Numbered from the stretch's first letter, positions 9,486 to 19,544 are shown. The stretch is DNA of 54,134 nucleotides from an uncultured Deferribacteraceae bacterium (GCA_947041165.1 CAMRCY010000012.1:1-54134); one strand, 5' to 3'. Program-made: numbers and translations. Notes: generated by a model from the sequence alone, not told the origin.

Positions 9486-11594
9486 TTAATCTAATAAAGC
9501 TTTACGTGATAACTCGATACGACCTGATCTATCTTTACCGATATATTTAACATCTATCTTATCACCAACATTCACGTGATCAGCTATATTGTTGATACGC
9601 TCATGAGAGTATTGTGATACATGCAATAGACCTTCAAGTCCTGGTAAAATCTCAACAAACGCTCCGTATTCCATAACTTTTTTAACTGTTGATGTATACG
9701 TTTCGCCTTCAATCGCTTCTGCAACTGATAGTTGAATAAGTCTTAGAGTTTCCTCAATGATCGCTTTATCTTTACCGAAAATATTAACTATTCCGCCGTC
9801 TGCTATATCAATAGATGCTCCAGTTGCTTCAATTATCGCTTTGATATTTTTACCTTGTGGACCTATTAATGCTCCAGTTTTTTCTGGATTAATATGTAGA
9901 ACTTGGAAACGTGGAGCTGATGGAGATAACTCCGCCCTTGCCTCAGGTAACGCTTTCAACATCTCACCCATAATAAAACTTCTACCAGCTTTAGCCTGAT
10001 CTAATGCTTTACTCATTATATCTCTTGATAAACCTTTGATTTTGATATCCATCTGTAAAGCTGTGATACCTTTATCTGTTCCGGTTACTTTAAAATCCAT
10101 GTCGCCTAAATGATCTTCTAAGCCCATGATATCTGTTAAAATAACATACGATCCATCTTCCTGCATAACTAAACCCATAGCAATTCCTGATACTGGTGAT
10201 TTAATCTGCACACCTGCATCCATCATAGCTAATGAAGCACCACAAACCGATGCCATTGATGATGAACCGTTTGATTCTAAAATCTCTGACACAACTCTTA
10301 ATGTGTATGGAAAATCTTCATGTGGTGGAACCATATCCATAACTGCACGTTCTGCTAATGCTCCGTGTCCGATCTCACGTCTACCTGGTGCACCCATGCG
10401 TCCTGTTTCACCAACTGAATATGGAGGGAAATTATAGTTTAACATAAATTTCTTCTCAACTCTTCCACCGATATCATCGATAATCTGTGAATCAGTTTTT
10501 GAACCTAATGTTAATACTACTAACGCTTGTGTTTCACCACGTGTAAATAGTGCCGATCCATGTGCGAAAGGTAGAACTCCACATTCAATATCAATAGGTC
10601 TAACTTCATCTAAAGCTCTACCATCAATTCTTGAATGAGTTCTAACTAACTCATCTCTAAATACGATCTTCTCAACTTCTTTAGCAACGTCTTTATATAA
10701 ACCAACGTTCGCTGCATAATCATCAGCATTTTTAGCTTTCATATATTCAGCATACGCATCTTTAACATTATCAATAGCTGTATATTTTTCTAATTTGCCA
10801 TCAATTTTGAACGCTTTTCTGAAATCATCACTATATTTAGAACAAGCATCATCTAAGATATCTTTAGGGATAGAAAAATCTGTATAAGTCATTTTTGGCT
10901 TACCACAAGTTTTTCTAAAATCTTCCTGTACACCAACTATCAGTTTGATCTGATCGTGTGCTAACTCTAAAGCTTCAATAACTTCTGCCTCAGTTGAGCA
11001 ATCCATTCCTGCTTCAACCATTGATAAAGCATCTGCTGATCCAGCTACTATGATATTCATAGTTAATTTATCGTAATCCTCAAACTTAGGATTAACAATC
11101 AATTTGCCATCAATCTTACCTATACGAACAGCAGCTGATGCCGTGTTGTAAGGTATATCTGATATAAGCAACGCAAATGATGCTCCGTTTAATGCTAAAA
11201 CATCTGGTTGATTAATACCATCTGCTGATAAAACTGTTGCAACAACCTGTGTTTCATTTCTAAACCCATCGTCAAATAATGGACGAAGTGGACGATCTAT
11301 TAACCTTGAAGTTAATGTTTCTCTATCTGATGGCTTAGTTTCACGTTTAATATATCCACCAGGTACTCTACCAACTGAATACATCTTCTCTAGATAGTTT
11401 ACCGTTAATGGAAAAAAATCTTGATACTTCTCAGGTGCTCTACCAGCAACAGCTGTTACAAGAACCACTGTGCCACCTTGTTTTACCCATACAGCACCGT
11501 TTGTCTGCTTAGCAACCCAACCCGTTTCAATAACGATAGGGCATTCTGTATCTGGAAGAACAATCGTACACGAATGTTTTTTCTTTTCTATCAT
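9486..11594 (-). CDS. pnp: polyribonucleotide nucleotidyltransferase (PNPase)
   Basis: The 702-residue protein has the full PNPase layout. The first RNase PH domain (residues 10-140, with RPLRPLFDDGF) is followed by a helical linker. The second RNase PH domain (about 315-540) carries the catalytic GRREIGHGALAERA and LTDIMGLEDHLGDMDFKVTG motifs. A KH domain follows (about 555-615, IGPQGKNIKAIIEATGASIDI), then an S1 domain (about 625-695). It degrades RNA 3' to 5' by phosphorolysis. It ends the rimP-nusA-infB operon, directly downstream of rpsO, with only 6 bp between them and an AAGGAAG ribosome site. In other bacteria pnp is autoregulated through its leader; no such structure is evident here. 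Confidence 0.98.
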   Translation of the reverse strand: MIEKKKHSCTIVLPDTECPIVIETGWVAKQTNGAVWVKQGGTVVLVTAVAGRAPEKYQDFFPLTVNYLEKMYSVGRVPGGYIKRETKPSDRETLTSRLIDRPLRPLFDDGFRNETQVVATVLSADGINQPDVLALNGASFALLISDIPYNTASAAVRIGKIDGKLIVNPKFEDYDKLTMNIIVAGSADALSMVEAGMDCSTEAEVIEALELAHDQIKLIVGVQEDFRKTCGKPKMTYTDFSIPKDILDDACSKYSDDFRKAFKIDGKLEKYTAIDNVKDAYAEYMKAKNADDYAANVGLYKDVAKEVEKIVFRDELVRTHSRIDGRALDEVRPIDIECGVLPFAHGSALFTRGETQALVVLTLGSKTDSQIIDDIGGRVEKKFMLNYNFPPYSVGETGRMGAPGRREIGHGALAERAVMDMVPPHEDFPYTLRVVSEILESNGSSSMASVCGASLAMMDAGVQIKSPVSGIAMGLVMQEDGSYVILTDIMGLEDHLGDMDFKVTGTDKGITALQMDIKIKGLSRDIMSKALDQAKAGRSFIMGEMLKALPEARAELSPSAPRFQVLHINPEKTGALIGPQGKNIKAIIEATGASIDIADGGIVNIFGKDKAIIEETLRLIQLSVAEAIEGETYTSTVKKVMEYGAFVEILPGLEGLLHVSQYSHERINNIADHVNVGDKIDVKYIGKDRSGRIELSRKALLD

Positions 11595-11600
11595 AATTTA

Positions 11601-11870
11601 TTACTTCCTTATGCCTAACGTCTCAATGATTTTTTTGTAGCTATCAAATGATTTTCTTTTTAAATAATCTAACAATTTTCTACGCTTACTAACCATCATA
11701 AGTAATCCACGTCTTGAGTGGTGATCCTTCTTATGAGTTTTGAAGTGTTCTGTTAAATGCGTAATACGTGCAGTTAATAATGCAATTTGAACCTCTGATG
11801 ATCCCGTATCTGTACCGTGTAGTTTAAAAGTCTCAATTACCGATTGCTTTTTCTCTTTCTCTGTTAACAT
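11601..11870 (-). CDS. rpsO: 30S ribosomal protein S15
   Basis: The 89-residue protein is the canonical S15 length and carries [22 protein letters not shown] and [21 protein letters not shown]. The latter includes the residues that contact helix 22 of 16S rRNA. It binds early in 30S platform assembly. It sits in the conserved truB-rpsO-pnp order, 54 bp after truB. Confidence 0.98.
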   Translation of the reverse strand: MLTEKEKKQSVIETFKLHGTDTGSSEVQIALLTARITHLTEHFKTHKKDHHSRRGLLMMVSKRRKLLDYLKRKSFDSYKKIIETLGIRK

Positions 11871-11924
11871 AAATATCTAATACCTCCGACATATTTCTTT
11901 TTTTTCTATTAATCTAAAAATTTA

Positions 11925-12827
11925 TTAATTAAAAACATTTATTAATTTTAATCTGCTATTTATTACTGTAGCCGTTGCAACGATATTTCCAGAATTATCC
12001 TCTATAAAAAGATTGTCCTCTGTTAAGTCTACCGTTTCAATACTTACAAAATCAGCCGTTCCAGGTGTTGCACCATTCAATAATCTTGGTAGAAAATCAT
12101 CTATTATTGTGACCCTCTTCCAATTAGTTAGAACATCCCTTATATCTATGATCGACTCTTCTAATCTATCTTCAACACTCAACATCTCTAAATGTTCACG
12201 ACTGCTTGAGTTTGATATATCAAAATAACCGTTCTTCGCTCTAATCAATTGACTCATCACTGCGTAACTTCCAAGAGTGTCGCCTGCTGTGTCTATAATC
12301 GATCTAATGTATGTTCCCTTACCACATACTACCTCAATTGTAGAAAAAGGATAGCTATAATCTAACATCTTGATAGATTCTATATCCATCTCTGCAACAC
12401 CAGCATCTTCAATCAAGCCCTGTCTAGCTAATTTATACGCTCTAACACCATCAATCTTTTTCGCAGAAAACGATGGAACTGTTAATGTTTGCTTACCACA
12501 CATGCCTTTTAATACTTCAACCAATCTTTCCTCAGTTGGGATTATATCGGCGTTCGTTGACAAAACATTACCTGTTGTATCAAAACTATCTGTTTTCATA
12601 CCTAACTGCATCTCTGCAATATATGTCTTCTCTCTGCTCATTAAGTGCTGAACAAATTTAGTTGCGTTTCCTAAACATATCGGTAAAATACCCTCTGCTA
12701 ATGGATCAAGCGTACCTATATGTCCTGCTTTCTTAACTCCGTAAAGTTTACGAACGTATGAAACAGCTTGAAACGATGAGATATCTTTCTCTTTATAATA
12801 ATTTATTATACCAAAAATTTCACTCAT
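11925..12827 (-). CDS. truB: tRNA pseudouridine-55 synthase
   Basis: The product is about 300 residues. Motif I KKAGHIGTLDPLAEGILPIC (near residues 34-53) contains the catalytic Asp that isomerises U55 in the T-loop of tRNAs. Later motifs include VPSFSAKKIDGVRAYKLAR and VCGKGTYIRSI. The ATG at 12827 overlaps the last 8 bases of rbfA (ATGAGTGA). An in-frame TTG one codon upstream is less likely. The overlap suggests translational coupling to rbfA. A degenerate C-terminal stretch after about residue 230 resembles a reduced PUA-like domain. Confidence 0.95.
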   Translation of the reverse strand: MSEIFGIINYYKEKDISSFQAVSYVRKLYGVKKAGHIGTLDPLAEGILPICLGNATKFVQHLMSREKTYIAEMQLGMKTDSFDTTGNVLSTNADIIPTEERLVEVLKGMCGKQTLTVPSFSAKKIDGVRAYKLARQGLIEDAGVAEMDIESIKMLDYSYPFSTIEVVCGKGTYIRSIIDTAGDTLGSYAVMSQLIRAKNGYFDISNSSSREHLEMLSVEDRLEESIIDIRDVLTNWKRVTIIDDFLPRLLNGATPGTADFVSIETVDLTEDNLFIEDNSGNIVATATVINSRLKLINVFN

Positions 12828-13347
12828 CAATCAACTTCTCTTTTACTAAATTCTTATCAGTTAAATTTGTACCAGTTGAGTTTTTAACTATAGATTTCGC
12901 ATCTGTAGAATTCATACCAACTGATTTTTCATCTACTAAATCTACATTCACCGAACTTCCACCTGTTGAGTTTTCATTCATTGAATTTTCACAAATAGGA
13001 TTTAAGTCTACAGAATTCTCTTTTATAAGAGCCTCTATCTTAGCACCATATTGTTCAACTTCGTCAAATAAAAATTCTATCTTAGGAACTCGTTTAAGGT
13101 GTAAAAGTTTCGTTAACCTCTTATGCAGATACCCTGTTGTACGTACTAAAGCTTTCTTTATCGTTCCTAACTCTTTTCTATTATAAGTTGTGAAAAATAT
13201 CTTGGCAATTGACAAATCTTTCGTCACCTTAACTTCTGTAATCACAACATCTTTAACTTTAGGATCATCTATCTCGTTACTTAAAACCTCAGCAACACTC
13301 TGACGTATTAGTTCAGAAACACGACGCATTCTTAAACTATCACTCAT
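12820..13347 (-). CDS. rbfA: ribosome-binding factor A with a pentapeptide-repeat tail
   Basis: Residues 1-109 form a standard RbfA KH-like domain (RMRRVSELIRQSVAEVLS, then DPKVKDVVITEVKVTKDLSIAKIFF). RbfA is a cold-shock 30S maturation factor. The protein continues for 66 residues past the usual end in a tandem repeat of five residues (13 units). Examples are ENSVD, ENSMN, ENSTG, EKSVG, KNSTG, EKLID, so the protein is 175 rather than about 115-130 residues. The tail is polar, rich in Asn, Ser and Asp, and probably disordered. The end overlaps the truB start by 8 bases. The core assignment is secure; any role of the tail is unknown. Confidence 0.95.
   Translation of the reverse strand: MSDSLRMRRVSELIRQSVAEVLSNEIDDPKVKDVVITEVKVTKDLSIAKIFFTTYNRKELGTIKKALVRTTGYLHKRLTKLLHLKRVPKIEFLFDEVEQYGAKIEALIKENSVDLNPICENSMNENSTGGSSVNVDLVDEKSVGMNSTDAKSIVKNSTGTNLTDKNLVKEKLIDE
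12823..13020 (-). repeat. 15-bp coding repeat, about 13 units, in the rbfA 3' end
   Basis: From residue 110 to the stop codon the rbfA sequence can be cut into 5-codon units of the pattern x-[NK]-[SL]-[VTIM]-[DGN] with no interruption of frame. The units are diverged by substitution, so this is an old in-frame minisatellite. Confidence 0.75.
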
Positions 13348-13396
13348 ATATCAACCTACCATACTTAAATGAACAAACTTAAAGTAAATATAATTA

Positions 13397-16300
13397 TTAT
13401 ACTTGCTCTTTACTCTCATTTTTCGCCTTTAATTCTTCTCTTTCAACATCTGCTAACGTTCTTTTCTCTTCTGTCATTTCGTATGCTTCTAATATATCGC
13501 CAGGTCTGATATCTTGATAATTCTCTAAAGATATACCACACTCATATCCTGCAACAACTTCTTTAACATCATCTGTAAATCTTCTTAATGTTCCGATTTT
13601 ACCTTCATATACAACAATTAAATCTCTAACAATTCGTATAAGTGAGCTTCTTGAAACTTTCCCCTCTAATACAAATGATCCTGCAATCTTACCGATTTTC
13701 GGAACTGAGAATAATTGTCTAACTTCTATTTTACCAGATACAACTTCTTTAATATCAGGATTTAATAATCCTTCTAATGCTGCTTTAATATCATCAATCG
13801 CTTGATAGATTACAGAGTATAGTTCAATCGATACTTTCTCTTTATCTGCTAACCCTTTAGCATTATTATCTGGTCTAACATTAAATCCGATAACAATAGC
13901 GTTTGATGCTGCTGCTAGAGAAATATCTGATTCTGTAATTCCACCTATTCCATCATGAATAATATTCACTCTAACTTCTAGGTTAGATAGTTTAAGTAAT
14001 GATGATGATAATGCTTCTACAGAACCTTGTGCATCTGCTTTTAATATAATATTAAGGTCTTTTAATTCACCCGTTTTCGCTTTTGAGAATAATTCCGCTA
14101 ACGTTAATTTACCAGTTTTAGATTGAAGATTTTCTTTAATCTGAGAGTTTCTTAATTCAGATATCTGTTTAGCTGTTTTCTCATCAACTGATAAAAATCT
14201 TTCTCCTGCTTGAGGAACTTCACTAAATCCTAAAATTTCGCATGGTACTGAAACTGATGCCTCTTTTAACTGAACACCTTTAAAGTTGAACATCGCTCTA
14301 ACTTTACCAAACTGTGTTCCAGATATAAACGTGTCACCTTTTCTTAATGTACCGTTTTTAATTAGAACAGTTGCAACTGGGCCTTTCTGCTTATCAAGTC
14401 TTGACTCAATAACAACTCCATCTGCCATCCTGTTTGGATTACCTTTAAGATCTAATACCTCTGCCTCTAATAAAACTCTCTCTAATAGTTCACTTATTCC
14501 AACACGCTTTTTAGCTGATATCTCTTGGAATTGATGTTCTCCACCCCACTCCTCTGAGATAATACCATGTTCTGATAACTGTTGACGAACTTTATCAATA
14601 TTTGCGCCTTCTTTATCTATCTTGTTGATCGCAACAACGATACGAACACCCGCTGCTTTTGCATGATCTATCGCTTCTTTAGTTTGTGGTTTAACTCCAT
14701 CATCTGCTGCTACAACCAATATAACAATATCTGTAAGCAAAGCTCCCCTTGCTCTTAATGTTGTAAACGCTTCATGTCCTGGAGTATCTAAGAATGTGAT
14801 CTTACCTGATGATGACTCAACTTCATATGCACCTATATGCTGAGTTATTCCACCCGCTTCACTATCAACAACCGATGTTGAACGAATAGCATCAAGTAAT
14901 GATGTCTTACCGTGATCGACGTGTCCCATAACTGTAACAATCGGTGGACGTTTAGCTAAATCACTAGGCTCATCTATCTCAACTGGAAGAAGATCCTCTT
15001 CTGTTAATATAGTGATATTCACATTTATATCGTACTCTATAGCTAATAATTGTGCCGTGTCTGCATCAATCGCTTGATTAACACTCGCAATTATACCCAT
15101 ATTAAATAACTTCTTCACCAATTCAGTAACTTTAACACCGATCATCGCACTGAAATCTGATAAGACTATTCTCTCACCTATTGAAACCTCAGTTGGTCTG
15201 ATAAATAAGTTAGGCTGAACTGGACCTTTTCTTCTAGGTCTTCTATCATTTCTTGATCTGTAATTACTACGACCATTGTTTGTTCTCTGTCTTTTGAAAT
15301 CACTATCAAAACTTGCTAAATCAGAGATATCAATAGTTGGAGCTACTCCACTTTCTACCTCTTTCTCGATATTAAGTTCTTCTATACCCTCTTGAATTGC
15401 ATTAGTCCAGTTTTTACTTTTCTTAGCATCCTTTTTAGCCTTAATACGTTTTGCATCTATATCTTTCTGTGTTTCTTCAATCTTCTTCTTAACTACCTTA
15501 CGACGTTCTTCTTCCGACATTAATCCAGGTGTTTCAATCTTGCCTTTCTGTGGACCTGTTGATGATCTATATCCAGGATTATTTCCATCTGCTGGTCTAT
15601 TGTTACTACCATATCTGTTGTAACCGCCACCTGCACCATCTTGAGAGTATGGTCTGCTACCACCTGCTCCTGCTCTATTATCTGGTCTGCCATCTCTATT
15701 ATAACCACCACCTGTACTACTAGTGTTGTTATACGGAGGTCTGCTACCTGTATTGTTATTATAATTATTATTGTATGGCGGTCTACTACCTGTATTATTG
15801 TTATTGTAGTTACTGCCACCTGTACTGTTGTAGTTACTGCCACCGGTACTGTTGTATGGTGGACGACTGCCTGAACTATTATTGTAATTGCTAGTGCCTG
15901 ACGTATTATACGGAGGTCTACTGCCTGTAGAACTTGTGTTATTTGTGTATGTTCTACTGTTGCTATTAGTAGTATTCGTATATGTTCTAGCTGTACCGTT
16001 ATTGTTGAAAGCTCTACTACCATCACTATTAAGTGGTGTGTTAAAATCTTTTGTTCTTGGTGTTGGAGCTCTAACTCCTGTTGAAGTTGCTGTTCCAGTT
16101 GTTCCTGTTGGAGTTGCTGTTCCAGTTGGAGTTGCTGTTCCAGTTGTACCAGTTGGCGTTACCGTTCCAGTTGTACCAGTTGGCGTTGCTGTTCCAGTTG
16201 TACCTGTTTGCGTTGCTGTAGCTGTTGCTTCAGTTGGAGTTGCTGTACCCGTTTGCGTTGCTGTTCCAGTTGTTCCAGTTGGTGTTGCTGTAGCTGTTGC

Positions 16301-16933
16301 TTCAGTCCGATCTGCTATTGTGCCAGTTGGAGTTGGAGTTGCTGTAGCTGTTGCTGTTGTGCCAGTTGGAGTTGCTGTTCCAGTTATTCCTGTTGGAGTT
16401 GCTGTAGCTGTTGCTTCAGTTGTCCCAGTGGTAACTGCTTTATCTATATTAACTACTTCTGCATTGCTACTATTTGCATCAATGCCTTTAGAAGCCGTTG
16501 TTGTATCAGTTAATTGAACGCTCTCTTGATTAACCATATTATCAGTTGCTTTTGCAGAGCTTACAGTATTCGCTTTCGTCTGCTCTCTTCCTTCATCAAC
16601 CATTTTAATACGTTTATCTAGTTCAGCTTTCTTTCTTAAAAGATCTTCTTTACTGATCATGCTTTTAGCAACACTTGGAGTACTTTTGCCTAAAACAACT
16701 TCTTTTATTTTTACGCCACTTTTATGACGTTCCATAGCTTTTTTTAACATCTCTTGTCGTTTATCAAGAGAGGTTTTCTGTTGAGATTTGTCATTTATAA
16801 GCGATAAATCATTATCTGATACCGTATCATCTGATGATGAAACCGATACTCCTACTCCATTTAACTTCTTTATCATCTCTTCTGGATCAATACCAACATT
16901 TTTTGCAGCTTCTGAAACCTTATATACAGCCAT
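13397..16933 (-). CDS. infB: translation initiation factor IF-2 with expanded low-complexity linker
   Basis: The 1178-residue protein is longer than typical IF-2 (about 700-900). Residues 1-50 form an IF2-N domain. The G domain begins near residue 660 with GHVDHGKT (G1), GGITQHIG (G2), DTPGHEAF (G3), NKID (G4) and SAKK (G5). Domains II, III and IV follow to the C terminus. Between them lies a long linker: residues about 165-290 are a Thr/Ala/Pro/Gly repeat (units like TGTATP), and residues about 340-460 an Asn/Tyr/Gly/Pro repeat (units like SRPPYN). A charged helix and a second IF2-N region (about 580-640) come next. The enzyme places initiator tRNA on the 30S subunit. It follows ylxR by 45 bp in the nusA operon. 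Confidence 0.97.
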   Translation of the reverse strand: MAVYKVSEAAKNVGIDPEEMIKKLNGVGVSVSSSDDTVSDNDLSLINDKSQQKTSLDKRQEMLKKAMERHKSGVKIKEVVLGKSTPSVAKSMISKEDLLRKKAELDKRIKMVDEGREQTKANTVSSAKATDNMVNQESVQLTDTTTASKGIDANSSNAEVVNIDKAVTTGTTEATATATPTGITGTATPTGTTATATATPTPTGTIADRTEATATATPTGTTGTATQTGTATPTEATATATQTGTTGTATPTGTTGTVTPTGTTGTATPTGTATPTGTTGTATSTGVRAPTPRTKDFNTPLNSDGSRAFNNNGTARTYTNTTNSNSRTYTNNTSSTGSRPPYNTSGTSNYNNSSGSRPPYNSTGGSNYNSTGGSNYNNNNTGSRPPYNNNYNNNTGSRPPYNNTSSTGGGYNRDGRPDNRAGAGGSRPYSQDGAGGGYNRYGSNNRPADGNNPGYRSSTGPQKGKIETPGLMSEEERRKVVKKKIEETQKDIDAKRIKAKKDAKKSKNWTNAIQEGIEELNIEKEVESGVAPTIDISDLASFDSDFKRQRTNNGRSNYRSRNDRRPRRKGPVQPNLFIRPTEVSIGERIVLSDFSAMIGVKVTELVKKLFNMGIIASVNQAIDADTAQLLAIEYDINVNITILTEEDLLPVEIDEPSDLAKRPPIVTVMGHVDHGKTSLLDAIRSTSVVDSEAGGITQHIGAYEVESSSGKITFLDTPGHEAFTTLRARGALLTDIVILVVAADDGVKPQTKEAIDHAKAAGVRIVVAINKIDKEGANIDKVRQQLSEHGIISEEWGGEHQFQEISAKKRVGISELLERVLLEAEVLDLKGNPNRMADGVVIESRLDKQKGPVATVLIKNGTLRKGDTFISGTQFGKVRAMFNFKGVQLKEASVSVPCEILGFSEVPQAGERFLSVDEKTAKQISELRNSQIKENLQSKTGKLTLAELFSKAKTGELKDLNIILKADAQGSVEALSSSLLKLSNLEVRVNIIHDGIGGITESDISLAAASNAIVIGFNVRPDNNAKGLADKEKVSIELYSVIYQAIDDIKAALEGLLNPDIKEVVSGKIEVRQLFSVPKIGKIAGSFVLEGKVSRSSLIRIVRDLIVVYEGKIGTLRRFTDDVKEVVAGYECGISLENYQDIRPGDILEAYEMTEEKRTLADVEREELKAKNESKEQV
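15560..15945 (-). repeat. SRPPYN/SNYN coding repeat within infB
   Basis: Several near-identical units containing GSRPPYN and GGSNYN (Asn-, Gly- and Tyr-rich) follow one another in frame in the IF-2 linker. The nucleotide units share a GGTGGACGACTGCC-like or GGAGGTCTGCTACC-like core on the plus strand. Confidence 0.8.
16070..16435 (-). repeat. Thr-Ala-Pro-Gly (TGTATP) coding repeat within infB
   Basis: About 120 residues made almost entirely of Thr, Ala, Gly and Pro in units such as TGTATP and TEATATATQ. At the DNA level it is a GTTGCTGTTCCAGTT-like tandem array on the plus strand. That also creates a long valine-rich open frame on the opposite strand, which is a by-product. Confidence 0.85.
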
Positions 16934-16978
16934 TTAATCTCCTTGATTATATTGCAAGTAAACAATTCTTGATAACAA

Positions 16979-17245
16979 CTAAGTACGCTCTTTGACGATA
17001 TAAGAAACAATCTTTGCTGATAGATTATTACTACCTAAAAAACGTAACAGAACACCGGTTTTAAACATCTTATTATAACATTTCATATCACTGCAGATAT
17101 ATGCACCTCGTGATTGAAACCTCTGCCCGATATCTAAAGAAACCTCTTCTAAGTGCTTATCATAAACTAACCTTAGTAGTTCATTCTTAGAAAAACTACC
17201 TTTACACGAAACGCAACTTCTTTTAGGAATGTGTTTCAAGTTCAT
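16979..17245 (-). CDS. ylxR: YlxR-family RNA-binding protein (DUF448)
   Basis: An 88-residue protein with the YlxR fold signature: N-terminal RSCVSCKGSFSKNELLRLVYD (two Cys, residues 11 and 14), then SRGAYICSDMKCYNK with two further Cys. The family is a small nucleic-acid-binding protein, sometimes linked to RNase P and transcription control. It is encoded almost universally between nusA and infB, as here. It is 96 bp after nusA and 45 bp before infB. Confidence 0.92.
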   Translation of the reverse strand: MNLKHIPKRSCVSCKGSFSKNELLRLVYDKHLEEVSLDIGQRFQSRGAYICSDMKCYNKMFKTGVLLRFLGSNNLSAKIVSYIVKERT

Positions 17246-17341
17246 ATAAATAATACACCTTAACCTAAACTAAACCGTAATATTATTATTGAAATCATAC
17301 CCAATATTAAGAGCGTATCAACAACATTTATTAAACTAAGC

Positions 17342-18811
17342 TTATCTAGGATCTTCTTGTTCAATATTTGTGTCACTATCTGATAATGTAGCCGATTTAT
17401 CAACATCTCTCAAAACATCTTCTGTTATAGGAGCTAAATCGCTATCGTCATTGTTAAATATACTATCCACATTATCATCGTCTTCACTATCACCATTATC
17501 TTCATCACCTTTACCACTCTCTATCTCTTCTAATTTAGCAGTAAGATAATCGATCGTATAGTTGATAAGCTCAACAGCTGTTTCGTCATCTACATCTAGT
17601 GCAGCTTTAACTTCATCAACTTGAGCATCTGATAATTTCACAACATCATCTAGTCCAGCTTCAATAAGCATTGATATCTGTTCTTGAGTTAATGTAGTTA
17701 TATTTTCTAAATTGTATAAAACATAAAATTGTTTCATCTCTTCTTCTTGAACTTCTAATCGTTGTGTTCTGATCTGTGCATACTCAGACTCTTTTAACAC
17801 ATCAAGTCGCCACTCTGTTAACATCGCTGCTAATTTCACGTTTTGACCTTTTCTACCGATTGCAAGTGATAATTGATCATCTGGCACAATTAACTCTAAT
17901 GTTTTATCATCTTCTATCACATTAGTTAATGTAACTTGTGCAGGAGAGATCGCATTACATACAAATTGTACAGCGTCAGGTGACCACTCTATAACATCTA
18001 TCTTCTCGCCTTTAAGCTCGTTAGATATAGCCATAATTCTTGAACCTTTCATACCGATACAAGCACCTCTAGGATCAATATTGCTGTTTGTTGTTGATAC
18101 TGCAACTTTAGCTCTGTCACCAGGTTCTCTCGCAACTGCATTAACTATTACTATTCCTTCAAATACTTCAGGAATTTCTGCTTCAAATAATTTCCTCAAA
18201 TAACATGGATGTGTTCTTGATAAAATTAATTGAGGCCAATTTTTAACCATTTTAATATCTAATAGTAAAGCTCTGATATAATCGCCACGACCATAAAACT
18301 CACCGTTAATCATCTCTCTACGTGGAAGAACAGCATCTGTTTTGCCTAGATTAACAATAACATTGTTATTATCCATCTTTAAGACTACTCCATTTACTAT
18401 CTCACCTATTTTATTTTCGTACTCATCCATTATGAAGTTACGTTCAACATCTCTTAATTTCTCTAAAAGTTTCTGCTTAGCAACTAAAGCCGATTGACGT
18501 CCTAAATCCTCAAGAGGTGTAGGTATCATTAAAATATCACCCAGTTGTGGATCTTCTTTAAATGCTTTCGCCTCTTCTAACGGTATTTCATACCAGTTAC
18601 TAGTTTCTGACTCTGAAACTTCTTTAGGTATATATATGTTAATTTCACCTTTATCTATATCAACGTCGATCTCTGGCTCTAAGTATTTACCTATCTTTTT
18701 AACTACTGCTGCAAAAATAGCATCTTTTAACGACTCGGCTAAGATATCTTTTGAAATACCCTTTTCTCTACTCAACTCGTCAACAAATCTTACTATCTCT
18801 TTACTGTTCAT
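17342..18811 (-). CDS. nusA: transcription termination/antitermination factor NusA
   Basis: The 489-residue protein has the N-terminal RNA-polymerase-binding domain (residues 1-130, VDELSREKGISKDILAESLKDAI). It continues with an S1 domain (about 135-200) and two KH domains (about 205-345, REPGDRAKVAVSTT then DPRGACIGMKGSRI and LAIGRKGQNVKLAA). A helix-hairpin-helix-like region (about 365-430) and a strongly acidic tail (about 435-489, Asp/Asn/Glu-rich) complete it. NusA binds elongating RNA polymerase and modulates pausing and termination. It is the second gene of the operon, 67 bp after rimP. The acidic tail is in the place where some lineages carry autoinhibitory acidic repeats. Confidence 0.98.
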   Translation of the reverse strand: MNSKEIVRFVDELSREKGISKDILAESLKDAIFAAVVKKIGKYLEPEIDVDIDKGEINIYIPKEVSESETSNWYEIPLEEAKAFKEDPQLGDILMIPTPLEDLGRQSALVAKQKLLEKLRDVERNFIMDEYENKIGEIVNGVVLKMDNNNVIVNLGKTDAVLPRREMINGEFYGRGDYIRALLLDIKMVKNWPQLILSRTHPCYLRKLFEAEIPEVFEGIVIVNAVAREPGDRAKVAVSTTNSNIDPRGACIGMKGSRIMAISNELKGEKIDVIEWSPDAVQFVCNAISPAQVTLTNVIEDDKTLELIVPDDQLSLAIGRKGQNVKLAAMLTEWRLDVLKESEYAQIRTQRLEVQEEEMKQFYVLYNLENITTLTQEQISMLIEAGLDDVVKLSDAQVDEVKAALDVDDETAVELINYTIDYLTAKLEEIESGKGDEDNGDSEDDDNVDSIFNNDDSDLAPITEDVLRDVDKSATLSDSDTNIEQEDPR

Positions 18812-18878
18812 TATGCCTCCAAGAACAACATCTATGAAAATCTTACTATATATTTTATAACAAAACCATATTAGTTAT

Positions 18879-19346
18879 CTATTCTACTACCAAATACTCT
18901 AATTTAGCTTTCTTTATATCACTTATTGATACCTCAAACGTCTTACTCTCTGTTTCTGAGTATAAAGTTAATGTATCCTCTTCTGCTGATTTAATTATTC
19001 CGTTATACTTCTTTCTGCCATCTTCCGCTTTGCTCTTTGTTTCAATCTTGCAAACGTAGCCGATACTTCTTTTATAATCTAAAACACCTCGAAGTGGTCT
19101 GTCAAGTCCAGCTGAGGTTACCTCAAGTGTATACTTATCGTATGGAATCTTATCTTCATTAGCATCTAAATATTTTGATGTAAGTCTACTAATAGTAGTT
19201 ATGCGATCAAGTGATAGGTCTGCACCATCAAGAGTAATACGTAAAACTCTGCCACCTTGTTCTTTAGCAAAGGTTATATCAAATAACTCTATATCACTCG
19301 GTATAATTGGTGATAAATAAGATTTTAATTCGTTTAAAAACTGCAT
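18879..19346 (-). CDS. rimP: ribosome maturation factor RimP
   Basis: The 155-residue protein is the usual RimP length. It contains GGRVLRITLDGADLSLDRITTISR and YTLEVTSAGLDRPLR, the hallmark motifs of the N-terminal domain, followed by a C-terminal Sm-like domain with YNGIIKSAEEDTLTL. It helps mature the 30S subunit. It is the first gene of the nusA-infB operon, as in most bacteria. Confidence 0.96.
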   Translation of the reverse strand: MQFLNELKSYLSPIIPSDIELFDITFAKEQGGRVLRITLDGADLSLDRITTISRLTSKYLDANEDKIPYDKYTLEVTSAGLDRPLRGVLDYKRSIGYVCKIETKSKAEDGRKKYNGIIKSAEEDTLTLYSETESKTFEVSISDIKKAKLEYLVVE

Positions 19347-19408
19347 TAATAAGCCTTAACTAAGTCTATAATAGTAACAACCTCGATATAAAAAAAGACG
19401 AAAAAAAA

Positions 19409-19424
19409 GTGGATTATATTCCAC
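19409..19424 (-). terminator. short hairpin plus T run in the rimP leader (possible attenuator)
   Basis: On the minus strand GTGGA-ATATAA-TCCAC (extendable by G-U pairs to 8 bp) is followed immediately by eight T (19401-19408). It lies between the promoter at 19454-19483 and rimP. The stem is short, so it would be a weak terminator or attenuator. Confidence 0.5.
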
Positions 19425-19453
19425 CCCTCTACAACATAAAATACAACTTTATT

Positions 19454-19483
19454 CTTATACCATAACGAACATATATATGTCAA
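19454..19483 (-). promoter_or_regulatory. promoter of the rimP-nusA-infB-pnp operon
   Basis: On the minus strand TTGACA (19478-19483) is followed after 18 bp by TATAAG (19454-19459). It is the only strong promoter in the 248-bp divergent region on this strand and points toward rimP. Confidence 0.75.
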
Positions 19484-19500
19484 GAAATATCTATTTTTAC

Positions 19501-19528
19501 TTGCTATATGTTTATTGTGTGCTATTAT
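19501..19528 (+). promoter_or_regulatory. promoter of cysK
   Basis: TTGCTA (19501-19506) and TATTAT (19523-19528) are 16 bp apart and point toward cysK. A near-palindrome follows in the presumed leader. Confidence 0.5.
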
Positions 19529-19544
19529 CTCTGATATCAGAAAA

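Noticed and set aside
15888-16517. 209-codon valine-rich open frame on the plus strand
   Set aside because: It is the complement of the Thr/Ala/Pro repeat in infB, whose frame and function are certain, and has no ribosome site.
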